A stretch of DNA of 64,000 nucleotides from the NCBI GenBank assembly GCA_963735005.1, contig CAVTJA010000006.1, forward strand, positions 62,001 to 126,000, in the 5' to 3' direction. Under the pieces are notes generated by a model. That model saw nothing but the letters and a program-made list of their open reading frames with translations. It had not been told where the DNA came from and searched no databases. Both the position numbers and the translations under genes were made by a program. Positions 1-8,779 of the stretch are shown here, in pieces. Numbering within the stretch: the stretch's first letter is position 1; every line of letters begins with the position of its first letter. The stretch is from WTKG01 sp963735005 (lineage in GTDB: Bacteria > Actinomycetota > Actinomycetes > Actinomycetales > Demequinaceae).

Positions 1-984
1 CCGCCAAAGCCGCCCGCGCGTCGTCGTAGCTGCCGCGCACGGTGTCGGAGGCGTCGCCGCCGTGGTCCGCGTACGCGTCGATCGTGGGCTCGGGCATGGT
101 GTTGACCACGCCGTCCGTGACTAGCTGGTCCACGTACATCGTGTCGGGGAACTGGGGGTCCTTCGTGCTCGTGGAGGCCCACAGCGGGCGTTGGGGGTGC
201 GCGCCGTCCGCGGCGAGCGCCTTCCAGCGGTCCGACGCCAGGGTCGCCTCGTGGTGTTCAAAGGCCAGGCGCGCATTGGCGATGCCGATCTTGCCGCGCA
301 GGGGCGAGCCCTGGCCGATCGCGTCGAGCCGCTTGTCCACCTCGACGTCCACGCGGCTGATGAAGAACGACGCGACGGAGCCGATGCGGGAGATGTCGTG
401 CCCGTTGGCGCGGGCGAGCTCGAGGCCGTCCAGGAACGCCTCGACCACGCGCGCGTAGCGCTCGAGCGAGAAGATCAGGGTGACGTTGACGGAGATGCCG
501 GCCGCGAGCGTCTGCCGGATGGCGGGCAGGCCCTCGGCGGTGGCGGGGATCTTGATCATGACGTTGGGGCGGTCCACGAGCCACGCGAGCTGGCGGGCGT
601 CGGCCAGGGTGCGCTCGGTGTCGCGGGCGTAGCGCGGGTCAACCTCGATGGAGACGCGGCCGTCCACGCCGCCGCTGGCCTCGAAGGTGGGCAGGAACAC
701 GTCGCACGCGGAGCGGACGTCGCGCGCGGTGAGCATGCGGACCGCCTCGCCCACGTTCGCGCCCTGCGCGCGCAGGTCCGCCAGCTGGGCGTCGTAGTCG
801 CTGGATCCGCTGATGGATGCGGAGAAGATGCTGGGGTTGGTCGTGACGCCGACGATGTGGCGCTCGCGGATGCTGTCTGCGCGAGCGAGCCGGACGTGAG
901 GCGCTCGCGGCTGAGGTCGTCGAGCCAGATGGACACGCCCGCGTCGCTGAGCGCGGCGAGCTTGGGGCTGGGTGCTGCGGTCAT
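1..984 (-). CDS. tal: Transaldolase, 3' end cut by window edge, frameshifted as sequenced
   Basis: Transaldolase moves a dihydroxyacetone unit between sugar phosphates in the non-oxidative pentose phosphate pathway (cytoplasm). The start at 984 gives a typical N-terminus (LSDAGVSIWLDDLSRERL). Near 875-890 the frame breaks; the next frame then continues as a good match (RERHIVGVTTNPSIF, later VMIKIPAT with the Schiff-base lysine, and SVNVTLIFS). One missing base, or two extra, in that interval would restore a single frame. The last part of the gene lies left of position 1, so about 328 codons of a usual roughly 370 are present. The frameshift may be a sequencing error or a real lesion; the conservation on both sides favours recent or artefactual damage. 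tkt is not seen upstream, where an accessory region begins instead. Confidence 0.9.
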
Positions 985-1095
985 GGGTGGGCCTCGTTGC
1001 CTAGTGGCGGTGGGGCTCTCTCTACGTTAACGAGTGGGGGCGGTGCGGGAATCCCGGGGCGGCCGCTGGCCACGCGGTGGCCTCAGGCACGGCGG

Positions 1096-1758
1096 TCATC
1101 TCGACCACCACCTTGATCGAGGGCGCCTCCCTGCGGCGATGCGGCGCATCATCGCCACGACGTCAGCGTGCTCTGGGCGGACCATGCCCATGTCGGGTGC
1201 GTTTCGGATCCCTAGGCTCCCAACGGTCGTCATTCTGAGCGCCCGCTCGGCTTGCTCTCTGGCAGCGGTGTGCAAGCCAGCTTTCTTGAGCGTCATCGCG
1301 GCGAGGGCGGAGCCGACAAACACCTCGTTGGCGAACCTTACGTCGCCGCGATCCTCCCGAAGCACGAACTCGCGCAGAGCGCGGTCCCCTGCATCGTCGC
1401 GATCGTGGCGAATCGCCAACAGCGCCAGGTAAAGGTACGACGGTCCGTGCGAGTTTGGCTGGCGCGCTTCGGCGTCGAGCGAGTCGACATACGACGCTAT
1501 AGCGTCGTCAATTCGTCCGAGCCTCTCGTATGCCTGGGCGCGGGCGCAGTACGCGTCGGCATCGAAGAATCCGTCGCCCTCGAGTTCGAAATACCGGTCA
1601 ATGAGGTCAAGGGCCACGTTAGGAAACCGCTCGCCAACGATGACCGCCTGAATCTTCAGGGGTTGAGCCTTGTCACGCGCACGCGCCCACTTCTCGTTGA
1701 ACGCCTGCTCAATTGCGGGACTCCACGTCTCGTTTCGAAACCAGTCGTCGCGGCCCAT
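1096..1758 (-). CDS. Hypothetical TPR-like helical protein
   Basis: This 220-residue protein is not recognised as a named family. It begins MGRDDWFRNETW and is predicted to be soluble, with no signal peptide or membrane segment. Its middle reads like tetratricopeptide-type helical pairs: ARAQAYERLGRIDDAIASY near residues 90-110 and AALTLKKAGLHTAAREQAERA-like helices near 165-185. TPR proteins usually act as protein-binding scaffolds; no partner is evident. It is the first gene of the accessory stretch between tal and pheT, on the same strand as the HNH gene, about 90 bp from it. The base composition is less GC-rich than the core genes. The C-terminal 15 residues are Arg-rich and may be a read-through tail. 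Confidence 0.6.
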   Translation of the reverse strand: MGRDDWFRNETWSPAIEQAFNEKWARARDKAQPLKIQAVIVGERFPNVALDLIDRYFELEGDGFFDADAYCARAQAYERLGRIDDAIASYVDSLDAEARQPNSHGPSYLYLALLAIRHDRDDAGDRALREFVLREDRGDVRFANEVFVGSALAAMTLKKAGLHTAAREQAERALRMTTVGSLGIRNAPDMGMVRPEHADVVAMMRRIAAGRRPRSRWWSR

Positions 1759-1845
1759 GTGAACACGGTAGCGGTGCTCGCTTCACGGCGCGCAAAGTAG
1801 CTACCGCCGGCCGAGCCGAGTCGCCGCAGCAGGCGACCCTGAACA

Positions 1846-2841
1846 CTAAATCCGATCGGCCTTCCGCAGGTTGCAGGGCTGGCACAGCAATTGCAGATTC
1901 TCCAGCGAGGTCGCACCACCCTTGCTGAAAGGGATGACATGGTCGATCTGAAGGTTCACGTCAGACCCGCACTCGACGCAGCGACCCCCGTCGCGCAAAT
2001 AGACGGCTTGACGCAGTGCAGGGCTTGGAAATCGATCATCTCGCGTGCCAGAACTCACGACATGACGCTTCGCTCGTTTCATGGCACCCAGGGTCACCGC
2101 CGCCGCCCATTCCGCATCAGGCACTGCGATCCAATATGTCCCAAGTCGCGTCGACGACCCGATGTGCAGCTTGTTTCCCTCTGGCTGGACTTCGAACACC
2201 TTCGAGAGGCGCGTCTCAAATGCCCCTTGCCCGCCCGTCATGAATATCAAGCGTTGGTTAGTGATGTGCACGACGCCCTTGACGGTGTAAGTGCCTTGCC
2301 GATTCCTTTTCAGGTAGCTTGCGAGTTCGCGGTAGAAGAGTTCCTCATGCGCCTCTAGCACGATCGCCGCGCCCGTGATTGGCTCGAGTCTGCCGCTGGC
2401 GGCATCCTCGAGCATGAGCGCACGGCGCATCGGCGCCAGGGCCACCGCCATGTCTTGTTCTCCCGAACCCAACTTCTTCGCCTCGGCCTCGATGGCCGCG
2501 ACCCACTCCCAACTCGCAGCACCCGCCTGCGAAACGTAGGCAACGCGCCTCCGCAGGTAGCCGAGTGCGGGCGCCCGGAGCTTCTTCTCGATCTGCGCCC
2601 ATTGAAGTCCCGCGTTGCGGCCCGCATCGACGTGGGCGTCCCATCGCGCGTCGATCGCGGTCCCGTCGGTAAGGAGTTGTTGAGCCCCGTGGATCCAATT
2701 CGCAGCCGCGTCAGCGAGAGCGCGGTCGCAGTCCTTGCACACCCGTTTCTTTGTAAGTGTTCGCTTGAGATCTTGCCCGCAGCGTTCGCAACCCGGGCGC
2801 GCCGTGGGCGCGACCTGATTTGCAAAGACATCGTCGGTCAT
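1846..2841 (-). CDS. HNH endonuclease-domain protein with zinc-ribbon and PH-like domains
   Basis: A 331-residue protein from the ATG at 2841; an ATG at 2901 in the same frame is possible but gives a less typical N-terminus. Three parts are visible. An N-terminal four-cysteine zinc ribbon has pairs CERC and CKDC at about residues 18-38. A central PH/GRAM-like strand region (GVVHITNQRLIFMTGG) lies near residues 205-220. A C-terminal HNH nuclease domain covers about residues 283-331, with CVEC, LQIDHVIPFSKGG and LLCQPCN. The HNH part suggests metal-dependent DNA cleavage; the PH-like part is usual in small membrane or stress proteins and its role here is unclear. It sits in the accessory stretch beside macro-domain and TPR genes, with no methylase or restriction subunit nearby. 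Confidence 0.75.
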   Translation of the reverse strand: MTDDVFANQVAPTARPGCERCGQDLKRTLTKKRVCKDCDRALADAAANWIHGAQQLLTDGTAIDARWDAHVDAGRNAGLQWAQIEKKLRAPALGYLRRRVAYVSQAGAASWEWVAAIEAEAKKLGSGEQDMAVALAPMRRALMLEDAASGRLEPITGAAIVLEAHEELFYRELASYLKRNRQGTYTVKGVVHITNQRLIFMTGGQGAFETRLSKVFEVQPEGNKLHIGSSTRLGTYWIAVPDAEWAAAVTLGAMKRAKRHVVSSGTRDDRFPSPALRQAVYLRDGGRCVECGSDVNLQIDHVIPFSKGGATSLENLQLLCQPCNLRKADRI

Positions 2842-2901
2842 GGGCGCCAAACCTTTCACGGGCCGTGGGTCAGGTTCGACGATACCGAACGTCACCCACA
2901 A

Positions 2902-2938
2902 GCGCCCGGCAACGACGGCAACTCAAAGGCCCGGGCGC
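2902..2938. repeat. Inverted repeat between HNH and macro-domain genes
   Basis: Two 8-base arms, GCGCCCGG (2902-2909) and CCGGGCGC (2931-2938), are perfect reverse complements around a 21-base loop. There is no T-run on either side, so it is a weak terminator candidate at best; it may simply be a GC-rich palindrome. Confidence 0.35.
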
Positions 2939-2952
2939 GTGACGACCGTTCC

Positions 2953-3450
2953 CTACTTAAGCGCCGCGGCATAAAGCGCGAGGTCCTCGTCCGAGAAGCA
3001 CGCAAACGTCACCGCGCCGACGCTGGAGCCAGCCTCGATCGCGGCACGCACCTCCCGCACGGCAACCTCGGCGGCGAGCTCGATCGGGTAGCCGAAGATC
3101 CCCGTGCTGATGCTGGGAAAAGCGACCGATGCGAAGCCCTGCTCGTTCGCGATGCGCATGCACTCGCGGTAGCAGGACGCGAGCAGCTCGGGCTCGCCGT
3201 TGTCGCCGCCGCGCCACACCGGGCCGACCGTGTGGATGATGTGCCCCGCGGGCAGGTTGTAGCCCTTGGTGAGCTTGGCTTGGCCGGTCTTGCAGCCGTG
3301 AAGCAGGCGGCACTCGTGCAGGAGGTCCGGGCCGGCGGCGCGGTGGATCGCGCCGTCCACTCCCCCGCCGCCCAACAACGACGAGTTCGCCGCGTTCACG
3401 ATCGCGTCAACGGCGAGCGTGGTGATGTCTGCGCGAACGGCGGTGATCAT
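2953..3450 (-). CDS. Macro domain protein (YmdB-like ADP-ribose/O-acetyl-ADP-ribose hydrolase)
   Basis: This 165-residue protein is a stand-alone macro domain, the usual size for the family. It shows DAIVNAANSSLLGGGGVDGAIHRAAGP near residues 14-40, split here only for description into its NAAN binding motif and the glycine loop, then HTVGPVW and SISTGIFGYP later. Such proteins bind ADP-ribose and hydrolyse O-acetyl-ADP-ribose or remove ADP-ribose from acidic side chains in the cytoplasm. It lies between the HNH and DUF4253 genes in the same direction but with gaps of 50-110 bp, so operon membership is uncertain. No ADP-ribosyltransferase is visible nearby that would form a toxin pair. Confidence 0.9.
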   Translation of the reverse strand: MITAVRADITTLAVDAIVNAANSSLLGGGGVDGAIHRAAGPDLLHECRLLHGCKTGQAKLTKGYNLPAGHIIHTVGPVWRGGDNGEPELLASCYRECMRIANEQGFASVAFPSISTGIFGYPIELAAEVAVREVRAAIEAGSSVGAVTFACFSDEDLALYAAALK

Positions 3451-3516
3451 GGGACGAGACTACTCAGGCGAGTTGGCGTCGTGACGGCCCGCCGGTCGCA
3501 TCGCCCGAGGCCCAGC

Positions 3517-4302
3517 TCATGGGCGCTCGTGCAAGAACCACCTGTCACCGCCGACGAACCTCGGCGCAACTTGGGCGGGGGTGTCGCCGGGCAAGATGAA
3601 CGTGCACGGGGCGATCGCGAACTGCTCGCGCGCGAGTTCAGTGGCCTCGTCCAGGCGCGTGGGCGGGCGTGACACGAGGCATTGGAGCATCGTGCCGTAG
3701 TGCGATACGAGTTCCGCGCCGTAGCGATCCTCCCAGCGCCGCCCCAAGGCGATGATTTCGGGGATGCCGAGAGCCGCGCTCCCGTAGAAGTTGATAAAGG
3801 CCAGGGCATCCCAGCTCCGCTGTACAGGGAGAAACACGAGCGCGCCGTGCATGCCCGAAAAGTCGAACCACGCCTCAGGGCCTTCCCACCAAGAATACGG
3901 CTCGGCCCCCACTTCGCGCTCGAACGCGCGGCACTCTTCGCGTGTCTTTGCTACGAACTCGTCGATCTGCTCGGGCGTCACGCGGTCCGCGTCGGCAAGT
4001 ATTTCCACGGCCGTTTGCGGCCGTGGAGCTTCGTCGAAGTAGAACCTGGAGAAGACGCCCCCGCCCCGGATGGCCGATTCCCAGTCCGGCTCCGGCGTGC
4101 CACTCCAACCGACGACCGCGATCGGCCACCGTCCCGTCGCATCCACGAGCGCACGAGCGGCGCGCCAGTCCGCCTCGAGCTCCTCGGCCGCGACAGGTAT
4201 CGCGAGTGCCGATGCTTCGAAGTCCGGTATCTCGAGCTCGATAATCGCGCGTCCGGCAAGACGAGTGCCAGCGAGCGCTGGGTGCAAGGAGTGGGCGTCC
4301 AC
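3517..4302 (-). CDS. DUF4253 domain-containing protein
   Basis: A 261-residue soluble protein whose C-terminal third matches the DUF4253 pattern: an aromatic-rich helix, then RRWEDRYGAELVSHYGTM, RPPTRLDEATELAREQ and FAIAPCTF. The domain has no firmly established function. Translation probably starts at the GTG at 4302, which has AAAGGG six bases upstream. No signal peptide or membrane span is seen. It belongs to the accessory stretch, in the same orientation as the macro-domain gene about 65 bp downstream. Confidence 0.75.
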   Translation of the reverse strand: MDAHSLHPALAGTRLAGRAIIELEIPDFEASALAIPVAAEELEADWRAARALVDATGRWPIAVVGWSGTPEPDWESAIRGGGVFSRFYFDEAPRPQTAVEILADADRVTPEQIDEFVAKTREECRAFEREVGAEPYSWWEGPEAWFDFSGMHGALVFLPVQRSWDALAFINFYGSAALGIPEIIALGRRWEDRYGAELVSHYGTMLQCLVSRPPTRLDEATELAREQFAIAPCTFILPGDTPAQVAPRFVGGDRWFLHERP

Positions 4303-4631
4303 GTAGAACCCTTTCGCCGCGATTGTTCAAAAGAAACTCTATCGGGCACGCGCTTCTGAGCCGCGGCGCTACGTTCGTTCAGCGTTGCGGGGCGGAGTCC
4401 TCGTACCGCGCGATCTCGCGGATCTCGCTGCGACCGCTCGAACGACGGAACTCAGCATCGAACGAGAGGTCCTCATGACCAAGGCGGCCCTTGACGCCGA
4501 CGCTCACGCCAGGCTGATGGCACTGTACGGCCGCTCGTAGCCAGGACTCAGTTCGGCGAGTCCGGTGCACAGCACGCCGCACGTGCGCGTCATGTCGCGC
4601 GCGATTGCTCGCTCTCGTGCACACTCACTTC
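4303..4631. other. 329-bp intergenic region with ambiguous short ORFs on both strands
   Basis: No confident gene is present. On the plus strand an open frame from a TTG at 4385 to a TAG at 4540 (51 codons) ends in a plausible helical tail (LSIEREVLMTKAALDADAH, then ARLMALYGRS). On the minus strand an 81-codon frame runs 4624-4379. Neither has a good ribosome-binding site. The plus-strand frame stays open upstream of the TTG, which suggests the 3' remnant of a lost gene, consistent with an eroded accessory region. Confidence 0.3.
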
Positions 4632-5186
4632 ATGGGACCAAATACATGGATTGCGCTTGCCGCCGCACTTGTCGCCGTCGCCTCAGCTGTTTTCACCTGG
4701 ATGCAGGTACGCGCTCTGGCAGATCAAACTGAAGTGCAAATTGCGTTGAGAAAAGATGCCGCGTCGCCGCGGATATGGGCGGACATTCGCCCCGACAGCG
4801 CACAAGGAACACTGCTGAAGTTCCACGTCGGCAATGCGGGAACATCCACCGCGACCGCTGTGCGCGTCTTCATCGACCCGGAGCTCCCTGCCATCGCAAG
4901 CAAACGAGGTGCGGTGAAGCAGCTGCAAACCACGCTGGCCACAGGGCTATCGTCCTTGGCTCCGGGCAGGGAACTCGCGTGGGTACTCGGTCAGGGCTTC
5001 GAGATTCTGAAGGCGCCCGGTCCCGCGCCCGTAAAGGTCCGGATCGAGGGTGAAGGGCCTTTTGGTCCGCTCGACCCACAGGAGTTCGTCATCGACCCCA
5101 CCGAATGGAAGGAAATCCACGACCAGCCGACCGGGAGCTTCCACGAAGTGCGCAAGGCAATTGACCGCCTCAGCAAGAACAAATAG
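4632..5186 (+). CDS. Small membrane-anchored hypothetical protein
   Basis: A 184-residue protein starting at the ATG at 4632 (MGPNTWIALAAALVAVAS). Residues 5-27 form one membrane segment. The remainder looks like a beta-rich, immunoglobulin-like soluble domain (LLKFHVGNAGTSTATAVRVF near residue 65). The family is not recognised by name; single-span proteins with this layout are frequent in accessory regions. It is transcribed opposite to the macro/DUF4253 genes and ends 52 bp before the duplicated pheT 3' fragment. An in-frame start at 4605 would put charged residues before the membrane segment and is less likely. Confidence 0.6.
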   Translation: MGPNTWIALAAALVAVASAVFTWMQVRALADQTEVQIALRKDAASPRIWADIRPDSAQGTLLKFHVGNAGTSTATAVRVFIDPELPAIASKRGAVKQLQTTLATGLSSLAPGRELAWVLGQGFEILKAPGPAPVKVRIEGEGPFGPLDPQEFVIDPTEWKEIHDQPTGSFHEVRKAIDRLSKNK

Positions 5187-5238
5187 CGAAACCAGAGTCA
5201 GCCAAAGCATCCCGAGCAGGTGGTGACGGTCTCCAACG

Positions 5239-5445
5239 CAGCACCGCGCCGTGGGCCTTCTCGGCGCCCGCGATGATCGCCTTGCGCACGCCCAGGATCT
5301 CCTCGGCGTCGAACGTCCGGTCCGCCGCACGCAGCTTCACGTTCACCGCGAGCGACTTCTTGCCAGCGCCCACCTGCTCGCCCACGAACACGTCGAACAC
5401 CTGGGCGTCCTCCAACAGATCGCCAGCGGCGGCACGCACCGTGGT
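5239..5445 (-). pseudogene. Duplicated pheT 3' end (FDX-ACB domain fragment)
   Basis: About 207 bp here repeat 6173-6377, the real 3' end of pheT. I count 11 mismatches, so about 95% identity. The encoded stretch (VRAAAGDLLEDAQVFDVF to KAHGAVLR) differs from intact pheT at only two residues, Gln for Arg and Phe for Leu, so it diverged under selection as coding sequence. Homology stops sharply at both ends: the stop codon is lost at 5239 and the upstream pheT sequence is absent beyond 5445. It looks like the displaced 3' end left after DNA integrated into pheT. It has no start of its own. Confidence 0.85.
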
Positions 5446-5463
5446 AGATACGATGTAGGCGAC

Positions 5464-6168
5464 ATGGAACCGCCCCAATGGCCACCGCCTCCCCCGTGGA
5501 CGATGCCCTTGCCGTATGGCCCGTTGTTCGGGCCTGCCGGCACCCCGTTCGGCGGTCATTCGTTGGCTGTACCGCCGTCACAGCGCCATGCCATGGACAG
5601 GCTCGCAGAAGTCGCGCCTGCGGCTCGTCGCGCGAGTTCGGGAAACACCACAAGAGTTGAGCTCGACGGTGACGAACTCTTGATCCCGCACCAGCTCCTC
5701 AATGATCCGCTCGCTGCCGACGTCTTTGCGTCTCTCCCCCACGGTGTTCAGGTCGTCGCGACCGCAATCTATAGCCGCCACACATCCGGGTTCGTTCGGG
5801 AGCACTGCATGAGGCAACTGTGCGGCGTCGACGCGCCTTGGGTTGCGCCCTACCTCCTGCTATCCGCTGGCGATTGGGTGCGCGAAGTGGCAGAACCCTT
5901 GGCGAGCCACCTTGCCGCAGACTCGAAGGCGAGCCGCCAGACTCTCGCCAACCTTGTGTCTGCAGCACGCCAGAACCCCGTGCTATTCCGCCGCGTCCGC
6001 GCCCGAGCGACCAGCTACTGGACCGCATACTGGCGTCCGCCGCTGGCAAGGCACGAGTACCCGGGAGTCGCAGCCTGCGTCGCCATCCTCGAACAGATGT
6101 CGCCGCGCGTGGTCTTGGATCCATCCCTGGATCAGAGACTCACCGCCGCGACAACGCGCCCCAGTTAG
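5464..6168 (+). CDS. HEAT-repeat-like hypothetical protein inserted at pheT 3' end, possibly truncated
   Basis: A 234-residue protein from the ATG at 5464. It opens with a proline-rich segment (WPPPPPWTMPLPYGP), then helical repeats: SRHTSGFVREHCMRQL near residues 107-122 and LLLSAGDWVREVAEPLASHL near residues 130-150. These resemble the repeats of large actinobacterial HEAT-like proteins, which are far longer, so this may be an N-terminal part. The stop codon TAG (6166-6168) overlaps the pheT stop on the other strand (6165-6167), as if the junction with pheT created the end of the frame. The gene is bracketed by the two pheT 3' copies and is visibly lower in GC than its neighbours. Function unknown. 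Confidence 0.6.
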   Translation: MEPPQWPPPPPWTMPLPYGPLFGPAGTPFGGHSLAVPPSQRHAMDRLAEVAPAARRASSGNTTRVELDGDELLIPHQLLNDPLAADVFASLPHGVQVVATAIYSRHTSGFVREHCMRQLCGVDAPWVAPYLLLSAGDWVREVAEPLASHLAADSKASRQTLANLVSAARQNPVLFRRVRARATSYWTAYWRPPLARHEYPGVAACVAILEQMSPRVVLDPSLDQRLTAATTRPS

Positions 6169-8779
6169 CGCAGCACCGCGCCGTGGGCCTTCTCCGCGCC
6201 AGCGATGATCGCCTTGCGCACGCCCAGGATCTCCTCGGCGTCCAGCGTCCGGTCCGCGGCACGCAGCTTCACGTTCACCGCGAGCGACTTCTTGCCAGCG
6301 CCCACCTGCTCGCCCACGAACACGTCGAACACGCGCGCGTCCTCCAGCAGGTCGCCAGCGGCGGCGCGCACCGTGGCGACCAGCGACGCCGGCAGGCAGC
6401 GCAGCGTCCACCACGAACGCGAAGTCCTCCTTGGCCAGCGGCTGCGTCAGCACCGGCACCGCCCGCACCGACGCGCCCTCCGAGGCGCGCACCAGCACGT
6501 CAAGCGACAGCTCGAACACGCACGAGCGCGCAGGCAGGCCCAGCGTCTCGCACACCTTGGGGTGCAGCTCGCCCGCGTGGCCCACGAACGTGCCGTCGGC
6601 CAGCCTGAAGGTGGCCACCCGCCCGGGGTGCCACGGCGCGTGCGGGTCCGCCTCCACGGTCACCTGCACGCGGGCCTCGTCGATCACGCCAAGCGCGGCC
6701 GCGATCGCGTCCGACCACTCGAACGGCTGCGCCGCGCCCTGCCAGCCCGCAGGAACCCGCGCGCCAGCCAGCAGGCCAGCCACGCGCAGCTCCTCGAACG
6801 GCAGCGCCGCGTTCAGCGCCGCAAGCTCTTTGTCCGACGGACGGTCCTCGATGCCGGGCAGCCCGGCCTTGCCCTTGCCCTCTGCCCGGTACGCCTTGCC
6901 GATCTCGTAGATGGCGAGGTCGCCCATGCCGCGGCCGATGTTCACGCGCGCGGCGTCCACGAGCGTCGCGATCAGGTTGGACCGCAGGTACGGCTGGTCC
7001 TCGGCGATCGGGTTGGCCAGGCGCACAAGCTTGCGGCGAACATCATCCGCGCCGATGCGCAGGTCGTCCAAGCGCTCCTCGGAGATGAACGGGTACGTCA
7101 GCACCTCGGTCAGCCCGCGCTCGGCGAGCGCCCTGGCGACGGTGCGGCGCAGCTTCTGCCCGTGCGTCAGCCCACGCCCAGCGGGCGCCACCGGCAGCAC
7201 GCTCGGGCAGGTCCTCGTAGCCGTGCAGGCGCGCGACCTCCTCGACAAGCTCGATCGCGCCGCGCAGGTCAGGGCGCCACGTGGGCGGCGTGACCGACAG
7301 CATCGCCGGCTCCCCCGCCTTCCCAGACTTGGCCCCAACCACGCAGCCGACCTTCTCGAGCGTCTCGCGCACCGCGGCGGCGCCATACTCCACGCCGACG
7401 ATCCGGTCCGGGAAGTCAACGGCCATCGCGATGGGCTCTGGCGCGGCAACGTTGTTGACGTCCGTGAAGACGTCCTCGATCTCGCCGCCGCCGAACTCCT
7501 GCATCAGCCGCAGCGCGCGGTCAACCGCGATGGGCGCCAGCGCCGTGTCAACGCCGCGCTCGCCACGCTTGGAGGCCTCGCTGGTGAGCTTGTGGCGGCG
7601 CGCCGTGCGCGCGATCGTGACCGGGTCCCAGTGGGCGCCCTCGAGCAGCACGTCCGTGGTGGCGGCGGTGATCTCGGTGTCGAGGCCACCCATCACCCCA
7701 CCCAGGCCGACGGCGCGCTTGGCGTGCCCGCCCTTGCTGTCCGCAACAACCATGTCCTGGGCGTCGAGCGTGCGCTCCGTGCCCTCAAGCGTGGTCAGCT
7801 TCTCGCCGGCGGCGGCCCGCCGCACCACGATGGGCTCGGTGAGCGTGCCCAAGTCGTACGCGTGCAGCGGCATGCCAAGCTCGAGCATCACGTAGTTGGT
7901 GACGTCCACCACCAGCGAGATGGGGCGCATGCCGGACTGCGTCAGGCGCTGCTGCATCCACTGCGGGGTGGCGGCCTGCGGGTCGAAGCCACGCAGGATG
8001 CGCGCCACGAACCGGTCGCAGCCCACCGCGCCGCGAATCGGCGCGGCGTCGTCCAGCTCCACCTTGAAACCCTTGCCGGCCGCGCCGGTCATCTCAAACG
8101 CGGCGGGGTCGCGGTATGCCACGCCCGTCGCGTGCGAGTATTCGCGGGCAACGCCGCGCATGGAGAAGCAGTAGCCGCGGTCGGGCGTGATGGTGATCTC
8201 GAGCGTCACCGCGTCGAGCCCGAGCAGCGGAAGCGCGTCCTGGCCGGGCGTGAGGTTCTCGGGCGAGAAGCCGGCGCGCGTGAGCACCAGGATGCCGTCG
8301 TGGTCCTCGCCAATGCCAAGCTCGCGCACCGAGCAGATCATGCCGTCGCTGATGTGGCCGTACGTCTTGCGCGCGGCGATCTGGAAGCCGCCTGGCAGCT
8401 CTGCGCCTGGCAGCACGACCACCACCAGGTCCCCAGCCTCAAAGTTGTGCGCGCCGCAGACGATGCCGCGGCTGGGCGGGAACTCGGTGCCCGCGTCGGG
8501 GCCCTTGCCCTGAACTGGGCCGGCCGGGTCTCCGTCTGCAAAATCATTGTGCTCGGGGCCAACGTCCACGCGGCAGTAGTTGATCGTCTTGCCGTTGCTC
8601 TGCTCCTCGGGCACGACCGACAGCACCTTGCCCACGACCAGCGGGCCGCTGATGCCGGAGGACACCACGCCCTCCTCCTCGAGGCCAACCTTCACCAGCG
8701 CGGCGGCAACGGATTCGGGGGTGGCGCCAGCGGGCACGTCGGCGCATTCGCGCAGCCACTCAAGAGGCACGAAGGGCAT
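6165..8779 (-). CDS. pheT: Phenylalanine--tRNA ligase beta subunit, two frameshifts as sequenced
   Basis: PheT pairs with PheS to charge tRNA-Phe in the cytoplasm. The N-terminal frame (8779 to about 7210) holds the tRNA-binding and B3/B4/B5 regions. It then breaks: GGG at 7205-7207 should be GG to give the usual LPSVLPVAPAGRGL. A second break near 6388-6392 (GCCGGCG where GCCGCG is expected) separates KEDFAFVVDAALPA from VRAAAGDLLEDARVF. Removing both extra bases leaves exactly 871 codons, the right length for PheT, ending in the FDX-ACB domain. Both extra bases lie in G/C runs, so sequencing error is likely; if they are real this copy is dead. The start directly abuts the pheS stop. Confidence 0.93.

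Noticed and set aside
2455..3672. A 405-codon plus-strand frame across the HNH and macro-domain genes
   Set aside because: Both minus-strand proteins are recognisable families, and the plus frame has no motif.
6165..8779. Programmed frameshifting in pheT
   Set aside because: There are two separate shifts and no slippery-site or stem layout known for this gene; a sequencing artefact or mutation is simpler.
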